Shown piece by piece: positions 41,152-49,515 of a DNA stretch of 64,000 nucleotides (positions within the stretch are counted from its first letter, which is position 1; each line of letters opens with the position of its first letter). Under the pieces are notes generated by a model. The model saw only the letters and a program-made list of their open reading frames with translations. It was not told the DNA's origin and did not search any database. The position numbers were made by a program, and so were the translations under genes. Origin of the DNA: CAZAFC01 sp964484675 (GTDB lineage Bacteria; Patescibacteriota; Saccharimonadia; Saccharimonadales; UBA4665); the NCBI GenBank assembly GCA_964484675.1, contig CAZAFC010000006.1:21793-85792 (forward strand), read 5' to 3'.

Positions 41152-42125
41152 CGCTTCCTCCGTTTTTTACGTGCTGCACCTCCCTGCTCTTTAGCGGCGC
41201 GTGTCGTCTTGTTCGAGGCATGCGGCTCCTCGACAACTTCGCCTTCGATAATGGCAGCTTCTTTGGCTGTGTTCCCGGCCTTTTTGGGAGATTGTTTCGT
41301 GCTCGAGACTTCGGATTCCATCTCGCCGAGGTCACTACGCAAAATCAAAGCCTGCTGGACGTATGCCACCAAACCGCCAACAAGCCAATACAGCCCCAGC
41401 GCCGAAGACAAGCGCACTGTAACGAGGAAAATAAACGCCGGCAACAAAAATCGGGTACTGCGCGTTACGGCCGCATTAACCTCAGATTGATCGGCTTGCT
41501 CGCCCTTGCTGGCGCCCTTGAGCAAGGTTCGCAAACTCTTGGCGTTTTTGTCAGTCGGCGCAAGCTGCTTACTCTGGAAGAACTGCACGACCGCGCTCGC
41601 CACCACAATAATCATCGCCGGCCAATAAGTCCCCGCCTTGTCGAGAGCGCTCCGCGTCAGATCGACCATGCCAAAAAGTGTGCCATCAAACAGATGCGGA
41701 TTGTGCGCCAACTCCTTCATCCAACTGAGGTGGCGAATAGCTGGGTACGAGAACGAGATGAGTGCGTCGTGATGCATAACGACGCGCCGAAGCCCGCTGT
41801 ACAAGCCCAGCAAAATCGGCAACTGTAGCAGCACCACGCCAATCGAGCCAAACGGATTAATGCCCCGCTCTTTGTACAGCTCCATCATGAGCATCGATTC
41901 TTTTTGGCGATTACCAGCAGCGGCTTTTTTGATTCGCTTGAGCTCGGGCTGGAGCGCGCGCATCACTTTCACCTGGTGCAGCTGCTTTTTCACCAGCGGC
42001 CACAGCAGCAGCCGGATAATAATAGTGAAGATGATGATGGCGAGGCCGAAATTGTGCCCCGGCAATAGCGCGTATATTAATGAGAGCAGGTTGAAAATCG
42101 GCTGAACAATAATTGTGGTAAACAT
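41148..42125 (-). CDS. yidC: membrane protein insertase YidC (Gram-positive-like length)
   Basis: A 325-aa Oxa1/YidC protein with five membrane helices and no large periplasmic domain. The first cytoplasmic loop reads MRALQPELKRIKKAA, followed by MLMMELYKERGINPFGSIGVVLLQLPILLGLY, the conserved core. The C-terminal tail is long, charged and basic (KKRRKR end), suited to ribosome contact. No lipobox is seen, unlike many SpoIIIJ-type relatives. It inserts membrane proteins such as the many polytopic ones in this window. Confidence 0.93.
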   Translation of the reverse strand: MFTTIIVQPIFNLLSLIYALLPGHNFGLAIIIFTIIIRLLLWPLVKKQLHQVKVMRALQPELKRIKKAAAGNRQKESMLMMELYKERGINPFGSIGVVLLQLPILLGLYSGLRRVVMHHDALISFSYPAIRHLSWMKELAHNPHLFDGTLFGMVDLTRSALDKAGTYWPAMIIVVASAVVQFFQSKQLAPTDKNAKSLRTLLKGASKGEQADQSEVNAAVTRSTRFLLPAFIFLVTVRLSSALGLYWLVGGLVAYVQQALILRSDLGEMESEVSSTKQSPKKAGNTAKEAAIIEGEVVEEPHASNKTTRAAKEQGGAARKKRRKR

Positions 42126-42127
42126 AG

Positions 42128-42547
42128 TTATGCTGGTTTGGTTTCCTTTATTTCTACTATAGCACGCTGCGGCTCAAGAGGCGCTACCTTGGGCGAGTCT
42201 GCGCGCAAAATACCTGCTTTTTCGAGCTTGCTCAGCACTAAATATTCCAATTCGGCAGCCTCAAGCTCGGCCACTTGGTCGCTAAACACCGTGAATACAA
42301 GGTCGAACGACCCGGTCATGCGCGGCTCGACGCGCCGAACAACTTCATATAAGCGGCGGCGAATGCGGTTGCGCACCACAGCCGACTTGTGCACCTTTCG
42401 GCTTACCACCACGGCCATGCGGTAGGTTTGGCGGCGGGAATTGCGCACAAATTTAATCGACCCGAATTGGCCTCTGATAGTTTCGCCGCGTTGGTACACG
42501 AAACGGAGACTGCCATGACCATGGAATCGATGAATTTTTGTAATCAT
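42128..42547 (-). CDS. rnpA: ribonuclease P protein component
   Basis: A 139-aa basic protein. The RNR motif is intact (VVVSRKVHKSAVVRNRIRRR, residues 46-65), and the start KIHRFHGHGSLRFVYQRGE resembles the usual central-cleft helix. The C-terminus is about 20 residues longer than typical. It binds the catalytic RNA for tRNA 5'-end maturation. It lies between rpmH and yidC in the standard order. Confidence 0.92.
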   Translation of the reverse strand: MITKIHRFHGHGSLRFVYQRGETIRGQFGSIKFVRNSRRQTYRMAVVVSRKVHKSAVVRNRIRRRLYEVVRRVEPRMTGSFDLVFTVFSDQVAELEAAELEYLVLSKLEKAGILRADSPKVAPLEPQRAIVEIKETKPA

Positions 42548-42589
42548 TGCAACCTCCGCTAAAGAAACACACCCGACGAAGGAGTCGCT

Positions 42590-42727
42590 CTAGTGCGAAA
42601 GACGCGTGCGGCCTTTGAGGCGACGGCGATGCAGGACGGCGCGACCGGCGCGGCTCGCCATGCGCTTCATAAAACCGTGCTCATGTGCACGATGACGTTT
42701 TTTGGGCTGATAGGTTCGTTTAGGCAT
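42590..42727 (-). CDS. rpmH: 50S ribosomal protein L34
   Basis: A 45-aa protein too short for the usual gene-length cut-off. It translates as MPKRTYQPKKRHRAHEHGF followed by MKRMASRAGRAVLHRRRLKG and RTRLSH, a near-consensus L34. The stop TAG is at 42592-42590. It precedes rnpA by 42 bases, as in most bacteria, and its promoter region faces the candidate origin. Confidence 0.97.
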   Translation of the reverse strand: MPKRTYQPKKRHRAHEHGFMKRMASRAGRAVLHRRRLKGRTRLSH

Positions 42728-43032
42728 CTTGCTTTCACTTTACTTGATAGCAGTCGATCAGGCAAGCTTGCCCGATCGATCAACTACGATTAATTCTTGC
42801 ACATTGCCCACACTCTCGTGAAAATAACAATGTTTAACCCACTAATTCTAGCAAGTTTTCCACGGATCGCCAAGTATTTTCCACAGATTCACCAGAGATA
42901 GCCTGCGCCTGTGCACAAAGCACCCCTCATGCTGTGCGGCAATACACCTCATCACGCGTTACGCACGAGAGTGTGGAAAAGTCGCGAATGATCCGCTATA
43001 GTGGAGACATAATCGAGAGTGAGTAAGAGGGT
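42728..43032. other. rpmH-dnaA intergenic region, candidate oriC part 1
   Basis: No gene is seen in these 305 bases. They hold DnaA-box-like nonamers TTTTCCACG (42856-42864), TTTTCCACA (42877-42885) and TTTTCCACA on the minus strand (42980-42972). A 13-bp perfect inverted repeat CCACACTCTCGTG (42808-42820)/(42964-42976) brackets them. The right arm runs into the third box. A TATAGT hexamer near 42998 and a GAGGG ribosome site belong to dnaA. Confidence 0.55.
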
Positions 43033-44412
43033 ATGCAACCGTCAGGTCTGTGGCAAGCAGTATTGGGTGAAATTGAGGTTTCTGTTTCGCGCGGTAATTT
43101 TATTACGTGGTTCAAAAACACGACGCTCCTACAACAGAGCGAAGATACCGTGGTAATCGGCGTACCAAACGTATTCGTTAAGCAACAGCTCGAGCGCAAA
43201 TACAATGACCTGGTGAGCGACACCCTCAAGAAAAACGGCATCGAAACCAGTACTATTTTGTACAAGATTCACTCGAATCTCGTAAAAGCACCCGCCGAAG
43301 ATGAAGAAATCAGCGTGCTCACCAATGCCCCGGCGCCGGCGCCTCGCCCGCAGCCAAAGACCACGCCAAGCGCAAGCACCCTTGCCCACCGCTATCGCCA
43401 GGGACTCAATGAGCGCTACACCTTCGAAAATTTCATTGTCGGCTCGGGCAATGAGCTGGCCTACGCCGCGTGCCAAGCGGTCGCCGCAACGCCCGGCACC
43501 AAGTACAATCCACTCTTTTTATATGGTGGTGTCGGCATCGGCAAAACACATCTCATGCAGGCCGTCGGCAACAGCGTACTCGCCAAAAAGCCGGACGCCC
43601 GCGTGGTGTACGTGTCGAGTGAGCAATTTTTGCAAGAATTCGTGGACGCCCTGCGCTTCAAAAAAAACACCGACTTCGCCGATTTTTACCGCAGCGCCGA
43701 CGTCCTGATTGTGGATGACATCCAGTTCATCGCCGGCAAAGAAAAAGTCCAGGAGGAATTCTTCCACACATTTAATGCCATTCACCAGGCAAATCATCAG
43801 ATTATTATCAGTTCCGACAAGCCGCCGCGCGACATTCCAACGCTCGAAGAGCGGCTGCGCTCGCGATTTGTCTGGGGCATGAGCATCGATATGCAGACGC
43901 CCGACCTCGAGACACGCTGCGCGATCTTGCAGACCAAAGCCGACACGCATGGCATCGCCCTGCCGAGCGACGTCACGCAATATTTGGCAAGCAATATTCA
44001 AACGAACATTCGTGAGCTCGAGGGCGCACTCAACCAACTACTGGCGTTTTGTGAAATGCGTGGACTCGACCCCAATATCACCATCGCCAGCAGCCTCTTC
44101 GGCGCGCATCAAACGCGGCCCAAGCACATCAGCGCCAAGCAAATCGTGGAGCGCACTGCCCGGCATTTCCAGGTGCCGCTCGAAGACATTCTCGGGCCAA
44201 AGCGCGACAAAGACATCGTCGTGCCGCGTCAGATCGCCATGTACATGCTCCGCTGCGAACTGCATTTGAGCTTCCCTAAAATCGCCCGCGAACTCGGCCG
44301 CAAAGACCACACCACCGCCATTCACTCCGTGGAAAAAATCGAGAAAGAAGTCAATCTCGATGCCGACATTCGTGCCGCCGTGTCAGAAATCAAGGAACGT
44401 CTGTATGCGTAA
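43033..44412 (+). CDS. dnaA: chromosomal replication initiator protein DnaA
   Basis: A 459-aa AAA+ initiator. Domain I is residues 1-80 (LWQAVLGEIEVSVSRGNFITWF), followed by a short Pro/Ala linker. Domain III has RYTFENFIVGSGNELAYAAC, Walker A GGVGIGKTHLMQAVGN near 158 and Walker B VLIVDDIQF near 218. Domain IV contains VPRQIAMYMLRCEL and the DNA-binding signature GRKDHTTAIHSVEKIEKE near 430. It binds DnaA boxes at the origin. GAGGG stands 2-6 bases before the ATG. Confidence 0.97.
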   Translation: MQPSGLWQAVLGEIEVSVSRGNFITWFKNTTLLQQSEDTVVIGVPNVFVKQQLERKYNDLVSDTLKKNGIETSTILYKIHSNLVKAPAEDEEISVLTNAPAPAPRPQPKTTPSASTLAHRYRQGLNERYTFENFIVGSGNELAYAACQAVAATPGTKYNPLFLYGGVGIGKTHLMQAVGNSVLAKKPDARVVYVSSEQFLQEFVDALRFKKNTDFADFYRSADVLIVDDIQFIAGKEKVQEEFFHTFNAIHQANHQIIISSDKPPRDIPTLEERLRSRFVWGMSIDMQTPDLETRCAILQTKADTHGIALPSDVTQYLASNIQTNIRELEGALNQLLAFCEMRGLDPNITIASSLFGAHQTRPKHISAKQIVERTARHFQVPLEDILGPKRDKDIVVPRQIAMYMLRCELHLSFPKIARELGRKDHTTAIHSVEKIEKEVNLDADIRAAVSEIKERLYA

Positions 44413-44681
44413 AAGCTGTGGACAGGTGCAGGAAATGTCAGGCATCGGCAGTGGAAATGAACAGTTTTTGTACTCATCCAGCTGGCTGCTCGCGACGCAT
44501 CGTGCGCATAAATCCACGCTCGCTCCTGGCTTCATCCCCAGTCCACCCCACGCGATTTCCACCGGAATTTTAGCGCTTTCACCTCAGAAAAACGTCACTT
44601 TTTCCACGGAATGCACAGGCCCTATAACAATAATAACTAGATATATTAAGAAAAGAATTAGTACATGAATGAGGATAGACC
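44413..44681. other. dnaA-dnaN intergenic region, candidate oriC part 2 with AT-rich stretch
   Basis: These 269 bases are unusually long for this compact genome. They contain several TCCAC cores: TTTTCCACG at 44600-44608, others near 44513, 44541 and 44558, and TGTGGACAG at 44417-44425. A very AT-rich run from about 44623 to 44661 (starting TATAACAATAATAACTAG) could serve as a DNA unwinding element. A GAGGA ribosome site then precedes dnaN. Confidence 0.55.
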
Positions 44682-45773
44682 ATGAAGCTGCAAGTCACCC
44701 AGGAAAACCTGAATAAAGCGCTCGGCATCGTTGCACGCGTCGCCAGCACCCGCGGCACGTTGCCTGTGCTTGCAAATGTGCTCATCAAGACAGTCAATAA
44801 TCGGCTGAGCTTGTCGGCGACCAATCTAGACATCGCAATCACCCAGTTTGTCGGTGCCAAGGTCGAAGAAACGGGCATGATTACCGTCCCTGCTCGGCTC
44901 ATGCAGGATTTTGTGAGCAGCTTGCCGAGCGGCACGATTGATTTGCGGCTCGACGATTATCGATTGCATATCGCCACCGATCAGTACCAGTCGGTTATTA
45001 ATGGTGTTTCGGCCGAGGAATTTCCGGTGATGCCGGCGATCGAGGGCGGTTCGTCGTGGTCGATCGCCGGTCCTGCGCTCAAGAAAAGCTTGCAGCAAGT
45101 CATCATGGCTGCCAGCAACGACCAGGCGCGGCCGGTGCTCACGGGTGTATTTATCCATTCAACCGAGGGCAAGCTGTATCTCGCGGCGACGGATAGCTAT
45201 CGCTTGGCTGAGAAATGCCTGGGCGACAGTGGCGACGAGGTGAGCCTGCTTGTGCCGGTGTCGGCGATGCAGGATGTGGCGCGGATTGTGAACGATTTTG
45301 AAGGCGATGTGCAGATCACTAGCGACGAGCAGCAAGTGCTGTTTCGGGTCGGCGACATCGAGCTAGTGGCGCGACTCATTGAGGGCAAATATCCGCCCTA
45401 TCGCCGGCTGATTCCGGAGTCGTTCGCCACGACCGCCACGCTCAAACGAGCTGATTTTTTGAACGTCACAAAAGTGTCGAGCCTGTTCGCCCGCGAAAGT
45501 GCTGGCAGTATCACGTTGCACATCGACGAAACGACGCAGGAGCTGAGTATTCGCTCGATCGCGTCGCAGCTGGGCGAAAACACGGCTACGGCGAGCGCCA
45601 AGGTCACTGGTAGTGGCGATATCACGCTCAATTCGCGCTACTTGCTCGACGCGCTGCACGCATTGTCGGGCGATGAAGTGAGTTTCTGCTTCAACGGCAA
45701 GCTCGAGGCGAGTGTGATCAAAGATCCGGCGGCGGACGACTACGTGCATATTATTATGCCGCTCAAGAGCTAG
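44682..45773 (+). CDS. dnaN: DNA polymerase III beta subunit (sliding clamp)
   Basis: A 363-aa clamp made of three similar domains. MKLQVTQENLNKALGIVARVASTRG-type start, LPVLANVLIKT, ISFHIATDQYQSVINGVSAEEFP (shortened here as LHIATDQYQS), RPVLTGVFIHS near 150 and the C-terminal HIIMPLKS (usual MPMR/L) are present. It tethers the replicative polymerase to DNA. It follows dnaA in the usual dnaA-dnaN-recF order and recF begins 9 bases after its stop. Confidence 0.95.
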   Translation: MKLQVTQENLNKALGIVARVASTRGTLPVLANVLIKTVNNRLSLSATNLDIAITQFVGAKVEETGMITVPARLMQDFVSSLPSGTIDLRLDDYRLHIATDQYQSVINGVSAEEFPVMPAIEGGSSWSIAGPALKKSLQQVIMAASNDQARPVLTGVFIHSTEGKLYLAATDSYRLAEKCLGDSGDEVSLLVPVSAMQDVARIVNDFEGDVQITSDEQQVLFRVGDIELVARLIEGKYPPYRRLIPESFATTATLKRADFLNVTKVSSLFARESAGSITLHIDETTQELSIRSIASQLGENTATASAKVTGSGDITLNSRYLLDALHALSGDEVSFCFNGKLEASVIKDPAADDYVHIIMPLKS

Positions 45774-45782
45774 TGCCGCCGT

Positions 45783-46856
45783 ATGATTGAGTCGCTGCGC
45801 TTGCAACAATTTCGCTCCTATCGTGATGCCGCGATCGAGTTTGACCCTGGCGTGAATATCATTGTCGGCCCAAACGCCAGCGGCAAAACAAACTTGCTCG
45901 AAGCAGTGCTGGTTGCGTCGCACGGCAGCTCATACCGAGCAAAAGATGTCGAACTTCTTGGGTTTGAGGCCGATTGGGCGCGGCTGGACGCGATGACGGA
46001 TGCTGGAGCGCGAACGGTCAAGTTACGGCTCGATCTACGGCGCCAGGCGGTGCTCAAGACGTTTGAGATTGGCGATCACGCACTCACTCGCCTGCATGCA
46101 ACGCGGACGCTGCCGGTGGTGCTGTTCGAGCCGGATCATTTGCTGATGCTTGGCGGTTCGCCGGATTTGCGCCGCAGCTTTTTGGATGACCTGATCGAGC
46201 AGGCGCTGGCTGATTTTGGTGCCACGCGCCGCCATTATCGCCGTGTTTTGGCTCAGCGCAATGCTCTTCTCAAGCGCAATCCAGCCGGCCTCGCCCAGCA
46301 GCTTTTTGTCTGGAATGTGCGATTGAGCGAGCTCGGCGGCAAGATCGCTCGCGAGCGACACCAGCTGATCTCGGCATTTAACGAACAGATTACTGAGCTA
46401 TATTGCGGCATCGCGGCTCGCGACAATACCATCGAGCTGGCGTATGCGTCACGATTTACGCCCGAAGCATATGAAACGGAGTTGCTCAAGAAGCTCGAGG
46501 CGAGCATCGAGCTTGATGTCGCTCGTGGCTTTACGGCTTACGGACCGCATCGCGACGATTTGGCGGTGCTCATCGATGGCCGCCCGGCGCAAGAAACGGC
46601 CTCGCGTGGCGAAACACGCACACTCGTGCTGGCACTCAAAGTGCTGGAGCTCAAAATGATCGAAGCGGCTCGTGGCCAGAGGCCCCTGCTCTTGCTTGAT
46701 GATGTGTTCAGCGAGCTGGACGCACAGCGGCGCCGGGCGCTCACGCAATTTGTGCGGGACTACCAGACGTTTATCACCACCACCGACGCTGATATTGTCG
46801 CTGACTATTTCGAGAGCTCACACCGCGTTATCCGATTGCCTTTGCCCGCTGCTTGA
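45783..46856 (+). CDS. recF: DNA replication and repair protein RecF
   Basis: A 357-aa SMC-like ATPase. Walker A is VGPNASGKTNLLEAVL near 28, preceded by LRLQQFRSYRDAAIEFDPGVN. The signature TASRGETRTLVLALKVLEL near 275 and Walker B RPLLLLDDVFSELDAQRRRAL near 300 are clear. It loads RecA at gaps with RecO and RecR. No gyrB follows, unlike many bacteria; the next genes are on the other strand. Confidence 0.94.
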   Translation: MIESLRLQQFRSYRDAAIEFDPGVNIIVGPNASGKTNLLEAVLVASHGSSYRAKDVELLGFEADWARLDAMTDAGARTVKLRLDLRRQAVLKTFEIGDHALTRLHATRTLPVVLFEPDHLLMLGGSPDLRRSFLDDLIEQALADFGATRRHYRRVLAQRNALLKRNPAGLAQQLFVWNVRLSELGGKIARERHQLISAFNEQITELYCGIAARDNTIELAYASRFTPEAYETELLKKLEASIELDVARGFTAYGPHRDDLAVLIDGRPAQETASRGETRTLVLALKVLELKMIEAARGQRPLLLLDDVFSELDAQRRRALTQFVRDYQTFITTTDADIVADYFESSHRVIRLPLPAA

Positions 46857-46909
46857 TTTTACGAAGACCTTAGGGCGGCAAGCAGTTCGTCCGGCCGCAA
46901 TGTATCGCA

Positions 46910-47662
46910 TTACTGGCTAGTGCCGACGATACCCGAATCGAAAACCTGTTTTTGGTTGCTGGGATTTTTGAGCGTTAGCCGGACGCTCGTGAGATCGTTT
47001 GTGGTGACTTGCGCGAGGTAGGCCGCTTTGTCTAGGTGAACAACAAAACTGAGCGTCGAAGTGCCGTCGCTGCCGTAGGTGTAGTGTGGCGTTGCAGCCT
47101 GGATGTTTTGGGTGTTTGGCGCAAATTTGAGGAATGCCTGCATAAGCTCGTTGAGCTGCACTGAGGTCAGGCCGTAATTGCCAAAACTGTCCAGGTTATT
47201 TGTCGGTTGCGTAGTCGTTGGCGTGCTGCTTGCCTGGATATTTTGCGCTTGGCCGTCGATGACAATCAGATTGCTTAGCGTACCGTCAAAATTGCGGACG
47301 CGCACCGAAATTGCGTGCGACGATTGCTGCGGTAGCACGATCATATTGAAGTCAAAGTTGCCCTGTGACGTATCGATTTGTTTGCTGGTTATTTTCATGC
47401 CGGTTATGGTGAGATTCTGGCTGGAAAAATAGTTGTTCAGCGTGTTGACGGTTTGCGTATAGACGCTTGCTGGCACCCAGTTGCGCAAAATCTGGCCATT
47501 ACTGAAATCGACAACCTTGCTCGTAGGTGTTTTGGCGGTGCTGGCGGTCTGTCGATAGGCGTTGCTGCGATTGCTATAGATGCCGAGGCAAACCGGCAAG
47601 GCCACCAAAACCACCATTGCGAAGGCTGCGATTCGGCCGCGTCCGATGCTAGTTTCCTGCAT
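46910..47662 (-). CDS. membrane-anchored hypothetical protein near the secretion locus
   Basis: A 250-aa protein with one N-terminal membrane helix (residues 11-29) and a soluble external part. The external part shows a mixed beta pattern, a Thr/Gln-rich linker around residues 145-158 and no Cys. No family recognised. It overlaps the next gene of the leftward operon by 14 bases and has a GAGG ribosome site, so it is co-transcribed with the wall hydrolase and secretion genes upstream. Possibly a VirB8- or pilus-associated subunit, which is a guess from topology and context only. Confidence 0.68.
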   Translation of the reverse strand: MQETSIGRGRIAAFAMVVLVALPVCLGIYSNRSNAYRQTASTAKTPTSKVVDFSNGQILRNWVPASVYTQTVNTLNNYFSSQNLTITGMKITSKQIDTSQGNFDFNMIVLPQQSSHAISVRVRNFDGTLSNLIVIDGQAQNIQASSTPTTTQPTNNLDSFGNYGLTSVQLNELMQAFLKFAPNTQNIQAATPHYTYGSDGTSTLSFVVHLDKAAYLAQVTTNDLTSVRLTLKNPSNQKQVFDSGIVGTSQ

Positions 47663-48233
47663 AATCTGCCTCGATTTTCTGCATGTATGTGCTCACATTG
47701 CCGGGGAGTTTGGCAAGATCGCTCGGGTAGCCATTGCTGCCTTGCGCGTATGCCATCTGCCACTCGCCATTCACGAAATGCAGCACCAGGCCTTGTGCAC
47801 TGCCCGGTCCCATAATGGCCGCGAGCCAGGTGTCATTGTCGAACCAGGCGACTCTGCCAAGATCTGGTGGCCCGTAGGTACCAAACGCGCCGACGACCGA
47901 GCTGGCGATGGCGTTGACGCTTCGCGGTTGGAGTGACGGCTGGAAAAGCTGGTGCTGGAAATCTTTGACGGCGAGTGTGCCCTCATATTCTTGATACATT
48001 GGCGTTTTGACCACAATCTGGTAGGTGCCGCTGCGCATTTTGACGGTGTGCGCATTGACAACATGACCGTTGACCTGGAGCTGCGCGCCATCTGGCAGCG
48101 CGAAGGTGACGTGGCCGTAGCCGATCTTGGTGAGCACGATTAGCCACAGACACAGGAGCGCGGCGCCCACAACTATCACGTCGATGGTGCGGCGCAGTGT
48201 TTGGCTTGATGGTGTTGTTGCGTATGGCGGCAT
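47649..48233 (-). CDS. membrane-anchored hypothetical protein with PEGA-like segment
   Basis: A 194-aa protein from the ATG at 48233 with GAAGGGG 5 bases upstream; a GTG at 48257 is less likely. One membrane helix (about residues 19-40) is followed by a short beta domain with GAQLQVNGHVVNAHTVKMRSGTY, which resembles a PEGA-type surface repeat. The rest is unknown. It stands between the wall hydrolase and the 46910 gene in one operon. Confidence 0.65.
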   Translation of the reverse strand: MPPYATTPSSQTLRRTIDVIVVGAALLCLWLIVLTKIGYGHVTFALPDGAQLQVNGHVVNAHTVKMRSGTYQIVVKTPMYQEYEGTLAVKDFQHQLFQPSLQPRSVNAIASSVVGAFGTYGPPDLGRVAWFDNDTWLAAIMGPGSAQGLVLHFVNGEWQMAYAQGSNGYPSDLAKLPGNVSTYMQKIEADYAGN

Positions 48234-48250
48234 AATTCCCCTTCTTCCGT

Positions 48251-49507
48251 TTACCACGATGCTTTGTTACCGATGTAGTGCGGGTCGGTCCAGCCGGCGT
48301 ATTGCAAATTCCACGGCCCGTTCTCGATTTTGCTGGCATCGGTAATGTACACGCCGCCGACGCGGTGCGTTTCGGCATTGAGCACGTCGGTCGACAGGAC
48401 TTTATTATTGCCGAGGTAAAGCGCAGCGTGACCGGGGTAAGCGGTGCCGTAGAAGAGAATGGCACCCGCAGGGGGATTGCGATCGCCGGGGTGCGCGATG
48501 GGCGGGCTGATCGCTTTGAGGGAGTTCCAGTGATCCCAGGCGCTCTCATAACCGGTGTTCGAGTATCCCCAAGCGGCGCCGGTCAGATAGTCGCACTTGT
48601 AGCTGCAGTTGTTCGGTCCTTGGCTGGCGCAGACTTTTTGGAATAGCGAGCTCGTTGGATCATTCAATTGCTGCGCACGAGCCAGCATGGCGGCGAGCCC
48701 GGGATAGGCTGGCAGCGATGTGTTGGTAGTGAACTTGCCGGTACCCACGCCGATATTGACGGTGCCGCAACTATTGCTTGTGCCGCCACTGGCAATGGCA
48801 CTTGAGCCGAATAACGCCAGTGCGTCTTGGGCATTTTTGATGCGAACGTCTGTGTGTGCCACATCTGCTTGGGGGCGTTCATAGTCATTCTGAAAAGCCG
48901 TCGTCGCGGTCACGATATCTGATGCGGCTTTGAGGTCGCTCAGGGAATTCTTCTCGGTATTGTTTAGCTCGTACCAAATATAGCCGAGTTGTATACCGAG
49001 GTCATAGATATGGCCGTTGTTTTTAGCTGCAAAATCGCTCAGGCCCTGTTGGCGGCCGGAGTCAGTCCACTGGCTTAGCCCATAGCCAACGCCGGGTGTC
49101 ATAGTGGTCGAGAATCCACTGCCTTCAACTTGTTGGGGATTGAAACTGCCGTCCTCGGCCTTGATATTGCCGACGATAGCTGCCGATTGGATGGCGTTGA
49201 GGCCTTGCGTAATGAAGTAGTTAAAGGCGATTTGCTCGTTGGCACTTGCCGAACCGCCGTTTGTTGTGGTGGGAATGCTGCTCGTGCCGCAGGCGCCAGG
49301 GCCGGCGGTGTCTTCGGTGTTCACATAGTCGATGTGCAGCCCGAACGCGGTGTTTTGATCGGTGGAGAGCCCTGCCCAAGCTTGGCCGCCAACCTGAAAG
49401 AAGCAGTACACGGCGGCCATGAGTACCAGGGCTGTTCGTGCTGCTGCCCGCCGCCAATGGATGCGAAGTGCTAATGAAACATGCGGAAGAAGTATCTTTT
49501 TTGCCAT
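48251..49507 (-). CDS. secreted cell-wall hydrolase with phage-tail-lysozyme and CHAP/NlpC-like domains
   Basis: A 418-aa protein with a signal peptide (residues about 22-46). Residues about 92-225 match the phage tail-tip lysozyme type: QGLNAIQSAAIVGNIKAED (catalytic Glu candidate), GYGLSQWTDSGRQQGL and LGIQLGYIWYEL. The C-terminal 120 residues include a Cys-rich stretch, GDRNPPAGAILFYG and YPGHAALYLGNNKVLSTD, the layout of a CHAP/NlpC peptidase with His in the second block. It would open peptidoglycan for the secretion machine, like VirB1, or act on a host cell wall. Confidence 0.82.
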   Translation of the reverse strand: MAKKILLPHVSLALRIHWRRAAARTALVLMAAVYCFFQVGGQAWAGLSTDQNTAFGLHIDYVNTEDTAGPGACGTSSIPTTTNGGSASANEQIAFNYFITQGLNAIQSAAIVGNIKAEDGSFNPQQVEGSGFSTTMTPGVGYGLSQWTDSGRQQGLSDFAAKNNGHIYDLGIQLGYIWYELNNTEKNSLSDLKAASDIVTATTAFQNDYERPQADVAHTDVRIKNAQDALALFGSSAIASGGTSNSCGTVNIGVGTGKFTTNTSLPAYPGLAAMLARAQQLNDPTSSLFQKVCASQGPNNCSYKCDYLTGAAWGYSNTGYESAWDHWNSLKAISPPIAHPGDRNPPAGAILFYGTAYPGHAALYLGNNKVLSTDVLNAETHRVGGVYITDASKIENGPWNLQYAGWTDPHYIGNKASW

Positions 49508-49515
49508 AGTTTTAG

